Below are positions 57,204 through 64,000 of a stretch of 64,000 nt of DNA, piece by piece; positions within the stretch are counted from its first letter, which is position 1; each line of letters starts with the position of its first letter. This DNA comes from Zafaria ginkgonis (lineage in GTDB: Bacteria > Actinomycetota > Actinomycetes > Actinomycetales > Micrococcaceae): assembly GCF_039540195.1 (NCBI RefSeq), contig NZ_BAABEO010000019.1, forward strand, positions 310,001 to 374,000, written 5' to 3'. The notes below the pieces were generated by a model that had not been told where the DNA came from, searched no databases, and saw nothing but the letters and a program-made list of their open reading frames with translations. The position numbers and the translations under genes are program-made.

Positions 57204-58538
57204 CTACTCCTCGTTCCGGTCGCCGCGCAGGGCGGCGTCCTTTTCCTTGCGGCCCCGCGGGCCGTCGTCGTCTGTGTCGTCGGTGGCCGGCTCCTCCGCC
57301 AGCCGGGCCAGCAGGGTGCCGAGGCGGTTGCGCCGGCCCTGGAGCCGTTCGGCCTGCAGGCGGATGCCGTGCACCGTGACCTCGGAGCCGACGATCGGCA
57401 CGCGGCCGAGCGTCTTGGCCAGCAGCCCGCCGGCGGTGTCGACCTCGTCCTCCTCGATGTCGCGGCCGAACAGCTCGCCCAAGTCGTCGATGCCCAGCCG
57501 GGCGCTGATCCGGTACACGCCGCTACCGAGGTCCTCGGTCTCCGGGCGGGAGCGGTCGTACTCGTCGTCGATCTCCCCGACGATCTCCTCGATGAGGTCC
57601 TCCAGCGTGACCAGGCCGGCCGTGCCGCCGTATTCGTCTATCACGATGGCCACGTGCGTGGATTCGCGCTGCAGTTCGCGCAGCAGGTCCCCGACCAGTT
57701 TGGATTCGGGGACGTACCTGACCTCGCGGCTGGCCGATTCCACGGTGCGGTGCTCGTCCGGATGGGCGTGCAGCCGGGCCGCGACGTCCTTGAGGTAGAC
57801 GATGCCCGTGACCTGGTCGGCGCTGTCGCGGATGACCGGGATGCGCGAGCAGCCCGAGCGCAGGAATAGGCTCATCGCCGATTCCAGCGAGGTGCCGTAC
57901 TCCACGGTGACCATGTCGGTGCGCGGGACCATGACCGAGCGCACCCGGGTGTCGCTGAGTTCGAACACGGAGTGGATCAGGTCCGCCTCGGCGTCCTCGA
58001 GCACGTCGGCCTCGTTGGCCCGGTCCACCAGGTCGCGCAGGTGCTCCTCGGTGAAGAAGGCCTCCTCGGCGTCGGGGGCGTTGGGGGCCACGGCGCTGCC
58101 GACCGCGACCAGCCAGCCCGGGATGGGCCCGAGCACGATGCGCAGCAGGCGCACCAGCGGGGCGGTGAAGGCGACGACGCCGGCGGCATGGTTGCGGCCG
58201 TAGCGGCGCGGGGACACGCCCATCAGCACGAAGCCGATCGCCGCCATGGTGGCGGTGGCCAGGAGGCCGGCGATCCAGATGCTGTTGAACAGGTCGTGGT
58301 AGAGGATCGCGATGGCGACGGCCGAGGCGGTTTCGAACCAGATCCTCCAGAACCGCACCGCGTGCGAGTGCGCGGTCGGCTCGGCGAGGATCCGGCGCAG
58401 CCGCGGGCGCGGGCGCTCGGCCAGCATCTGCTCGGCGTCGTGGCGCGGCAGGTGGAGGAAGGCCGCCTCGGCGGCGGTCAGCAGTGCGGCGCAGAGGATG
58501 AAGAGGACGGCGAGCAGAACCAGGACGCCCGGGATCAC
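57204..58538 (-). CDS. CNNM/HlyC-CorC transporter (DUF21-CBS)
   Basis: A 444-residue protein: a DUF21 membrane domain (first about 140 residues, LVLLAVLFILCAALLTAAEA), a CBS pair (about 190-330, with VMVPRTDMVTVEYG, RIPVIRDSADQVTGIVYLKD and GGTAGLVTLEDLIEEIVGEI) and a C-terminal CorC_HlyC domain. The family exports magnesium or related divalent ions. The start is a GTG overlapping the ybeY stop (GTGA). Its place between ybeY and era is conserved in actinobacteria. Confidence 0.94.
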   Translation of the reverse strand: MIPGVLVLLAVLFILCAALLTAAEAAFLHLPRHDAEQMLAERPRPRLRRILAEPTAHSHAVRFWRIWFETASAVAIAILYHDLFNSIWIAGLLATATMAAIGFVLMGVSPRRYGRNHAAGVVAFTAPLVRLLRIVLGPIPGWLVAVGSAVAPNAPDAEEAFFTEEHLRDLVDRANEADVLEDAEADLIHSVFELSDTRVRSVMVPRTDMVTVEYGTSLESAMSLFLRSGCSRIPVIRDSADQVTGIVYLKDVAARLHAHPDEHRTVESASREVRYVPESKLVGDLLRELQRESTHVAIVIDEYGGTAGLVTLEDLIEEIVGEIDDEYDRSRPETEDLGSGVYRISARLGIDDLGELFGRDIEEDEVDTAGGLLAKTLGRVPIVGSEVTVHGIRLQAERLQGRRNRLGTLLARLAEEPATDDTDDDGPRGRKEKDAALRGDRNEE

Positions 58539-59008
58539 TGCATCGTCTCCCGCGGGGCCGGACGGCCCAGGAACGCCTCCAGGAGGCTGCGCTGCAGCCC
58601 GAACATCTCTTCCTTCTCGGCCGGGTCCTCGTGGTCGTAGCCGAGCAGGTGCAGCAGCCCGTGGGTGGCCAGCAGCAGGATCTCGTCAGCGGTGGAGTGC
58701 CCGCCGGCGCGGGCCTGCTGGGCTGCCACCTGCGGACAGATCACGATGTCGCCGAGCATCCCGGCGGGGGTCGGGCTGCCCGGGCTGCCCGGACGCAGCT
58801 CGTCCATCGGGAAGGACATGACGTCGGTGGGGCCGGGCAGGTCCATCCACTCCACGTGCAGCCGCTCCATCGCGTCCTCGTCCACGAAGATCACCGAGAC
58901 CTCGGCCTCCGGGTGGACGTAGAGGCTGTCCAGGACGTGCCGGCCCAGGGCGGCGACGGCCTCGAGGTCGGCCTCCATGGAGGATTCGTTGTTGACTTCC
59001 ACGGACAC
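58535..59008 (-). CDS. ybeY: rRNA maturation endoribonuclease YbeY
   Basis: A 157-residue YbeY with the zinc motif HGLLHLLGYDHEDPAEKEEM near the C terminus and WMDLPGPTDVMSFPMDE in the middle. It processes the 3' end of 16S rRNA and takes part in ribosome quality control; Era, two genes downstream, binds the same rRNA end. It starts three bases after phoH. Confidence 0.96.
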   Translation of the reverse strand: MSVEVNNESSMEADLEAVAALGRHVLDSLYVHPEAEVSVIFVDEDAMERLHVEWMDLPGPTDVMSFPMDELRPGSPGSPTPAGMLGDIVICPQVAAQQARAGGHSTADEILLLATHGLLHLLGYDHEDPAEKEEMFGLQRSLLEAFLGRPAPRETMQ

Positions 59009-59011
59009 GGG

Positions 59012-60100
59012 CTAGTCCTCCTGGGGACGAACGGCCGCCGGTGCGGCCTTGCTGCGGCGGGCGGGACGGGGGCGGGGGGTGCGCGCGCGGGCGGACCAGG
59101 CCTCGTAGGCGTTGACGATGTCGCCGACCAGCCGGTGGCGGACGACGTCGGAGGAATCGAGCCGGCAGAAGGCGATGTCCTCCACGCCCTGCAGGATCTC
59201 GGTGACGACCTTCAGCCCCGACTTCGTGGCCCCGGGCAGGTCCACCTGGGTGACGTCGCCGGTGACCACGATCCGGGAACCGAAGCCCAGGCGGGTCAGG
59301 AACATCTTCATCTGCTCCGGGGTGGTGTTCTGTGCCTCGTCGAGGATGATGAACGCGTCGTTGAGCGTGCGCCCGCGCATGTACGCCAGCGGGGCGACCT
59401 CGATGGTGCCGGCGGCGATCAGGCGCGGAATCGATTCGGGATCGACCATTTCGTGCAGCGCGTCGTAGAGGGGACGCAGGTACGGGTCGATCTTGTCGGT
59501 GAGCGTCCCGGGCAGGAAGCCGAGCTTCTCTCCGGCCTCCACGGCGGGGCGGGTCAGGATGATCCGGTTGACCTCCTTGGCCTGCAGGGCCTGGACGGCC
59601 TTCGCCATGGCCAGGTAGGTCTTGCCGGTGCCGGCCGGGCCGATGCCGAAGATGACCGTGTGGGTGTCGATGGCGTCGACGTAGGCCTTCTGGTTGACCG
59701 TCTTGGGCCGGATGCTGCGTCCGCGTCCGGTGAGGATGTTCAGGCCGAAGACGTCCTGGGGGCGCGATTCGCGGTTCCCCTCCAGCATCCGCACCAGCTG
59801 TTCGACCACCTGCGGGGAGATGCGCGTGCCGCGCGCGGCCAGGCCGCGGGCCTCCTGCACCAGGCGGTGGGCCTTGCCGGCGTCGGCCGGGTCGCCGCCG
59901 AAGCTGAGCTCGTTGCCGCGGACGTGGAGCTGGGCCGCGGGATAGACGCCCTGGATGATGCGCAGGACCTCGTCGTGGGCACCGAGCGTTGCGACCATCT
60001 CCTCCGTGCTGTCGAAGTGGATGGGGGCCAAGGCCTGTTCGGGCTGCTCCGGCGCGGGGGCGCCGACCGCGTCCCCCTGGTTGCTGACGTCCTCGGTCAT
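59012..60100 (-). CDS. phoH: PhoH-like ATPase
   Basis: A 362-residue PhoH/PhoL-type protein: an N-terminal KH-like part, Walker A GPAGTGKT (about residues 154-161), TRPAVEAGEKLGFLPGTLTD, Walker B FIILDEAQNTT and a final SDVVRHRLVGDIVNAYE. It is an RNA-linked ATPase/helicase that accompanies ybeY. The C-terminal tail is basic and Pro-rich. ATG at 60100 is preferred over longer frames because homology starts there. Confidence 0.95.
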   Translation of the reverse strand: MTEDVSNQGDAVGAPAPEQPEQALAPIHFDSTEEMVATLGAHDEVLRIIQGVYPAAQLHVRGNELSFGGDPADAGKAHRLVQEARGLAARGTRISPQVVEQLVRMLEGNRESRPQDVFGLNILTGRGRSIRPKTVNQKAYVDAIDTHTVIFGIGPAGTGKTYLAMAKAVQALQAKEVNRIILTRPAVEAGEKLGFLPGTLTDKIDPYLRPLYDALHEMVDPESIPRLIAAGTIEVAPLAYMRGRTLNDAFIILDEAQNTTPEQMKMFLTRLGFGSRIVVTGDVTQVDLPGATKSGLKVVTEILQGVEDIAFCRLDSSDVVRHRLVGDIVNAYEAWSARARTPRPRPARRSKAAPAAVRPQED

Positions 60101-60434
60101 GCTGCTGGCGGGCCTCCCCGTTGGTTCGCGCCGGCGGATCCGGCCGCGGGCTTTCCCGGGCCTTTCCGGCGCCCTTCCATGGTACTTGACCTTGTCGGCG
60201 CGCCCTCGGGTCCGGCCGCCGGTGCGTGATTTGGAACACGGTGGTTGTCCGGACCCCCGCACTTCGGAAGACTGGCCTCCAAGGACACGGCCCAGTCACG
60301 GGCGGATGCTTTGGTATCGCTTGTGCAACGTTCCGGGCACGGGCGCCCCGGCGAGCAGGACCCGGTCGGCGGGCTGTGCAAAGCTGGATTGTCCGCATCT
60401 TGGCTGTCCGATTTTTCGCAGGAAGGAATGACCT
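60101..60434. other. Divergent region between phoH and the GerMN lipoprotein gene
   Basis: About 330 bases without a supported gene. It should contain the promoters of the phoH operon and of the lipoprotein. AGGAAGG lies just before the lipoprotein start. No clear repeats or RNA structure were seen. Confidence 0.5.
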
Positions 60435-61367
60435 TTGACCCGCCGCCAACCCCGCCTCAGGCCTCGCGCCCGTGCCGCCACGCTGGCGCTGGCGGCGTGC
60501 CTGGCAATGGTTTCCGCCTGCGCGGAGGGGCCCGGAGGGGCGGCCGCCACGATGCCGGCCCCGACCGAGGCGTCGCAGAAGGTGCCCGCGGCGGCCAGCG
60601 GCACCGCCCTGGAACCGGTCGCTTCCCGCGATCTCTCCCCCGTCTACTGGCTGGGCGAACGCGATTCCACCGTCTACCTCTACCGCGAGTACGTGCGGGC
60701 CGAGGACCAGGGCGATCCGGTGACCACCAGCATCAAGCACATGCTGGAGCAGCCGCCGGAGGACCCCGACTTCTTCAACGTGTGGAGCCCGGCCAGCCGG
60801 ATCGGGACCTCGATCTCGGCCGACAACGTGATCACGGTGGACCTGTCAGCGGACGCCTTCGCCCGGCGGCTGGACGCGGGGCTCGCCCAGCGCGCCATCC
60901 AGCAGCTGGTCTTCACCGCCACGTCGGCCGCGGCCAATGCGGGCCTGCTCGGCGGCTCGTCCGCGCAGGTGGTCCTGCTGGTGGACGGGCATGCCGACTA
61001 CGAGGCCTTCGGCCACGTCCCCCTGGACGGCGCGATGTCCCGGGACGCCACGTTCTGTGCCCCGATCTGGGTCCTGGACCCGGGGCAGGACCGGGTCGCC
61101 GCGGACAACGCCGTGCGCATCCACGGCTACGCCGCCAAGTTCCCCGCCGGGACGCGCTGGGAGGTGCAGCGGACCGGGAGCGAATCGGACACGGTGGTCG
61201 CCTCCGGCGCCGTGGAGACCGGGGAGGCGGACCTGGGCGCCAACGAATTCGAGATCTCCCTGGCCCTGCCCCGGGGCAGCTACCGGCTGGCGGTCTGGGG
61301 GACGCCCTCCACCGGCACCGAGCGCCTGGCCGAGGACACCAAGGACTTCACGGTTTCGGGAGACTAG
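60435..61367 (+). CDS. GerMN-domain lipoprotein
   Basis: A 310-residue exported lipoprotein. A twin-arginine-like basic start leads to the lipobox VSAC (about residue 29). The GerMN domain (about 65-185) includes PVYWLGERDSTVYLYREYVR, and the C-terminal domain is of the immunoglobulin-like Gmad2 type (about 215-310, with GYAAKFPAGTRWEVQ). These domains occur in spore germination proteins and in LpqB-like lipoproteins of non-sporing actinobacteria. TTG is the start, with AGGAAGG upstream; an overlapping ATG (60428) is out of frame. Confidence 0.85.
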   Translation: MTRRQPRLRPRARAATLALAACLAMVSACAEGPGGAAATMPAPTEASQKVPAAASGTALEPVASRDLSPVYWLGERDSTVYLYREYVRAEDQGDPVTTSIKHMLEQPPEDPDFFNVWSPASRIGTSISADNVITVDLSADAFARRLDAGLAQRAIQQLVFTATSAAANAGLLGGSSAQVVLLVDGHADYEAFGHVPLDGAMSRDATFCAPIWVLDPGQDRVAADNAVRIHGYAAKFPAGTRWEVQRTGSESDTVVASGAVETGEADLGANEFEISLALPRGSYRLAVWGTPSTGTERLAEDTKDFTVSGD

Positions 61368-61442
61368 CGCCCGAGGGCCCCGCCCCGAGCGAAGCGAGGA
61401 CGCTAGCCGCTAGCGCGCGGCAGCAGCCCCGCGCTTTGCCCG

Positions 61443-62267
61443 TCAGTCCAACAGGCCCGCAAGGTGGCGCACCAGGACCAGCGCGGCCGGACCGGCCGTG
61501 GAGGCCCGCAGCACGTGGGAGCCCAAGCGCGCGGCCACCGCCCCGGCGCCGGTGAGCCGTTCCACCTCCGCGTCGGAGATCCCGCCTTCGGGGCCGACCA
61601 CCAGCAGGATTTCGCCCCGAAGCACCTCCGCCGGGGCGGGGGCCTCCGGCGACTCGTAGCGGGCGCGTTCGGCCATCCAGTCGGCGACGACCGCTCCGAG
61701 CGGGCGCTCGGCCTTCTCATGCAGCACGATCGCGAGCCGTTCCGCGGCGGCGTTCCCGCCGTCGGCCGCGCAGCGCCCGGCCAGCTGCGCCGTCGTCAGG
61801 ACGGGCTCGACGGCGGGCAGGCGGGAACGGCGCGACTGCTTGAGCGCGGCGCGCACGGTCGACTCCCATTTGGCCTGCCCCTTGGCCGCGCGGTCGCCCT
61901 GCCAGCGCACGACGCAGCGTTCCGACTGCCACGGCACCACCCGGTCGATGCCCAGTTCGACGGCGGACTCGACGGCCTGCAGGTCGCGGTCGCCCTTGGC
62001 CAGGGCCTGGACGAGGACAGTGGAGACGGCGGGTTCCGGGTCGGTGTGCAGCTCATCGACGCGGGCGTCGAGCCCGGCCTTGGCGGTGGCGGTGACGGTG
62101 CAGACGGCGCGGCGGCCCAGCCCGTCCACGAGGTCGATGGCCTCCCCGGCCCTGACCCGCTTGACCGCGACGGCGTGGTGCCCTTCGGGTCCGTCGAGGG
62201 TGAGCGTGTTCCCGACCCGGACCCCGTCGAGGGCGCCGGGCCCGGCCAGGAACGACTGATTGCTCAT
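61443..62267 (-). CDS. rsmE: 16S rRNA (uracil(1498)-N3)-methyltransferase
   Basis: A 274-residue RsmE: an N-terminal PUA-like domain (PEGHHAVAVKRVRAGEAIDL) and a SPOUT knot domain with the diagnostic LLVVGPEGGISDAEVERLTG and LRASTAGPAALVLV. It methylates N3 of U1498 in 16S rRNA. The ATG overlaps the dnaJ2 stop (ATGA); hrcA-dnaJ2-rsmE is a conserved actinobacterial order. Confidence 0.95.
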   Translation of the reverse strand: MSNQSFLAGPGALDGVRVGNTLTLDGPEGHHAVAVKRVRAGEAIDLVDGLGRRAVCTVTATAKAGLDARVDELHTDPEPAVSTVLVQALAKGDRDLQAVESAVELGIDRVVPWQSERCVVRWQGDRAAKGQAKWESTVRAALKQSRRSRLPAVEPVLTTAQLAGRCAADGGNAAAERLAIVLHEKAERPLGAVVADWMAERARYESPEAPAPAEVLRGEILLVVGPEGGISDAEVERLTGAGAVAARLGSHVLRASTAGPAALVLVRHLAGLLD

Positions 62268-63385
62268 CAGCCGCGCAGCTTGTCGCGCAGGCGGGAGAAC
62301 ACCCCGCGGTGCTCGAAGCGGCCCTCGGCGACGTGGTCCCCACGCAGCTCGGCCAGCCGCTCCAGCAGCTCGCGCTGCTCTCCGTCGAGCCGGGTCGGGG
62401 TCTCCACCTGGATGGTGACGATCAGGTCCCCGCGGCCGGTGCCGCGCAGGCGCGGGACGCCGAGCTGGGACAGCCGGACGTTCTCGCCCGACTGGGTGCC
62501 CGGATCCACGGTGACGGTCTGGCTGCCGTCGAAGGTGTCCAGGGAGATGTCCGTGCCGAGCGCGGCGGCCGTCATGGGGACCTTCAGCGTGGCGTGCAGG
62601 TCGTTGCCGTCGCGCTCGAAAACCGGGTGGCGGCGCACGTCGATCTCGACGTAGAGGTCGCCGGCCGGGCCGCCGCCGGGGCCGGCCTCGCCCTGCCCGG
62701 CCAGGTGGATGCGGGTTCCGGTACCGACGCCGGCGGGCACCTTGAGCTGCTTGCTGACGCGCTGGCGCACCCGGCCCTGGCCCATGCACTCGTTGCACGG
62801 GCTCGGCAGCGTGGTCCCGTAGCCGCGGCAGGCGCTGCAGGTCTCCACCGACATCATCTGGCCCAGGAAGGAACGGACCGGGCGCTGGACCTGTCCCCGC
62901 CCGTGGCAGATGGTGCATTCCTCGGGGTGGGTGCCCGGCCGGCAGCAGCTGCCGTGGCAGGTGGGGCACGTGACTGCGGTTTCCATCTCCAGCGGGTACA
63001 CGACGCCCTGCACGGCGTCCTGCAGGTCGATGGTCGCGGTGATGAGCGCGTCGCGGCCACGGCTGGTCCGGGACATGGGGCCCTGCTGGCCTCCGCCGGC
63101 GCCGAAGAACTGCTCGAAGATGTCGGTGAAGCCGAAGCCCGCCCCGGCGCCGCCCGCGCCGAAGCCGCCGGTCCCGTTCTCGTTGCCCGTGGCGTCGTAG
63201 TTGCGCCGCTTCTCGGGGTCGGAGAGGACCTCGTAGGCGCGGGTGACCAGCTTGAACTGCTCGGCCGCATCGTCGCCGGGATTCACGTCCGGGTGCAGCT
63301 TGCGGGCCATCTTGCGGTAGGCCTTCTTGATTTCCTCGGTGCTCGCGTCCTGCGTGACGCCCAGGACGTCGTAGTGGGTGCTCAC
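62267..63385 (-). CDS. dnaJ2: Chaperone DnaJ (DnaJ2 type)
   Basis: A 372-residue DnaJ: J domain with HPD (31-33), a Gly/Phe-rich region (FGAGGAGAGFGF), four zinc-finger repeats (CPTCHG, CTICHGRG, CSACRGYG, CNECMGQG) and the C-terminal substrate domains. The first zinc repeat has an extra Cys (CHGSCCRPG). It stimulates DnaK. The start is GTG. It follows hrcA by 52 bases, so it is probably under HrcA heat-shock control, although the CIRCE element itself would lie outside the window. Confidence 0.96.
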   Translation of the reverse strand: MSTHYDVLGVTQDASTEEIKKAYRKMARKLHPDVNPGDDAAEQFKLVTRAYEVLSDPEKRRNYDATGNENGTGGFGAGGAGAGFGFTDIFEQFFGAGGGQQGPMSRTSRGRDALITATIDLQDAVQGVVYPLEMETAVTCPTCHGSCCRPGTHPEECTICHGRGQVQRPVRSFLGQMMSVETCSACRGYGTTLPSPCNECMGQGRVRQRVSKQLKVPAGVGTGTRIHLAGQGEAGPGGGPAGDLYVEIDVRRHPVFERDGNDLHATLKVPMTAAALGTDISLDTFDGSQTVTVDPGTQSGENVRLSQLGVPRLRGTGRGDLIVTIQVETPTRLDGEQRELLERLAELRGDHVAEGRFEHRGVFSRLRDKLRG

Positions 63386-63437
63386 AGTCTTCGCTGTGTC
63401 CTTTCGTGAGGGTGAATTCTTGGTGCGCGGGGCCGGG

Positions 63438-64000
63438 TCAGCCGGCCAGGATCCGCGACAGGTAGCGGGCCACGGCACGCACGGCCGCGATGCTGTTGGG
63501 GTAGTCCATGCGGGTCGGGCCCAGCACGCCGACCTTGGCGGTGGAGCCGGCGACGTAGCCGGTGGCGACCACGGAGGCCTCCGCGAGGCTGCCGTGGGCG
63601 TGCTCGCTGCCGATGCTCACCGAGATCCCGTGCGCGTCCTGCTCCATCTCGGAGAACAGGCGCAGCAGCACCACCTGTTCCTCCAGCGCCTCCAGGACCG
63701 GGGTGATGGTGTGGGAGAAGTCGCCGGTCGCGCGGGCCAGGTTCGCGGTGCCGGCCATGATGATGCGTTCGACGCCGCTGTTGCGTGCCAGCGCGCCCAG
63801 CGCGGCGGCCAGCTGGCCGCCGGCCGGCGCGAGCCGGGGCGGCAGCTGGTCCGCGGCGGCCTGGCACAGGTCGCGGACATCGTCCATGCGGCGGCCCGCG
63901 GCGGCCGTCAGGAACGCGGACTTGAGCTCGTGCAGGTCCGCGTCGGTGGTCTCCGGGGCCAGCAGCGCCACCCGCTGCTCCACTTTCCCCGTGGTGGAAA
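63438..64000 (-). CDS. hrcA: Heat-inducible transcription repressor HrcA, 5' end cut by window
   Basis: The C-terminal 187 residues of HrcA are visible; the frame is open to the right edge (the last bases read STTGK before VEQRVALLAP). The end reads KVGVLGPTRMDYPNSIAAVR, the HrcA signature, and the middle resembles the GAF-like domain (GVERIIMAGTANLARATG). HrcA represses chaperone genes by binding CIRCE. The N-terminal DNA-binding part lies outside. dnaJ2 follows. Confidence 0.93.
   Translation of the reverse strand, partial: STTGKVEQRVALLAPETTDADLHELKSAFLTAAAGRRMDDVRDLCQAAADQLPPRLAPAGGQLAAALGALARNSGVERIIMAGTANLARATGDFSHTITPVLEALEEQVVLLRLFSEMEQDAHGISVSIGSEHAHGSLAEASVVATGYVAGSTAKVGVLGPTRMDYPNSIAAVRAVARYLSRILAG

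Overview
The window is a GC-rich stretch of an actinobacterial chromosome. It most resembles the Micrococcaceae (Arthrobacter and relatives). The evidence is a naturally fused PafB-PafC regulator beside tatA-tatC-helY, RbpA, polyprenol-phosphomannose synthase, an actinobacterial QcrCAB / CtaCDEF respiratory set, DUF3043 and DUF3054 proteins, and many genes that appear to be read from leaderless mRNAs. No rRNA, tRNA, CRISPR array, intact insertion sequence or prophage was seen. The two ends cut an FKBP isomerase gene (left) and hrcA (right).

Layout. 1-9.2 kb: end of the Pup/proteasome neighbourhood, with two FKBP isomerases, pafBC, a small membrane protein, tatA, tatC, helY and an amidohydrolase. 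9.2-18.2 kb: a candidate structured RNA, ppm1, rbpA (behind a SigR-like promoter), an SPFH/NfeD membrane pair, an RlmA-type methyltransferase, an S9 peptidase, peptide deformylase, a VOC protein and a ZapE-type ATPase. 18.2-19.4 kb: a gene-poor tract holding a near-consensus actinobacterial dif site, so this is probably the replication terminus. 19.4-24 kb: a biotin operon (bioY, acyl-CoA ligase-like, thiolase-like, bioM, bioN, CHY zinc finger) behind an array of BioQ-like operators. 24-27.8 kb: small accessory enzymes. 28.2-32.6 kb: an Asp23/AmaP envelope-stress locus with an ECF sigma factor and an anti-sigma protein that itself appears to carry an Asp23-like domain. 32.8-36.4 kb: a serine hydrolase lipoprotein, a SatD-type regulator with a membrane partner, and an Lrp-type sensor domain. 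36.4-46.6 kb: trpD and the aerobic respiratory chain (ctaE-qcrCAB; ctaC-ctaD-ctaF), with a GntR/UTRA regulator and an ErpA-type Fe-S carrier. 46.7-56 kb: an M20 dipeptidase, DUF3043, a DegT-fold protein lacking the PLP lysine, pyrD, an alpha/beta hydrolase, uppS, recO, and leuA with a leucine-codon leader peptide. 56-64 kb: era, a CNNM-type transporter, ybeY, phoH, a GerMN lipoprotein, rsmE, dnaJ2 and hrcA, in an order conserved in actinobacteria.

How the genes work together. The respiratory genes form a bc1-aa3 supercomplex pathway: menaquinol to QcrB and QcrA, then the diheme QcrC, then CtaC and CtaD to oxygen. The biotin operon combines a complete ECF transporter (BioY-BioM-BioN) with two acyl-CoA-type enzymes of unknown role, and it is the best candidate here for an incompletely described system. 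The Asp23/AmaP locus looks like a membrane-anchored envelope-stress module wired to its own sigma factor. The right-hand block serves ribosome maturation (ybeY, era, rsmE) and protein folding (dnaJ2, hrcA).
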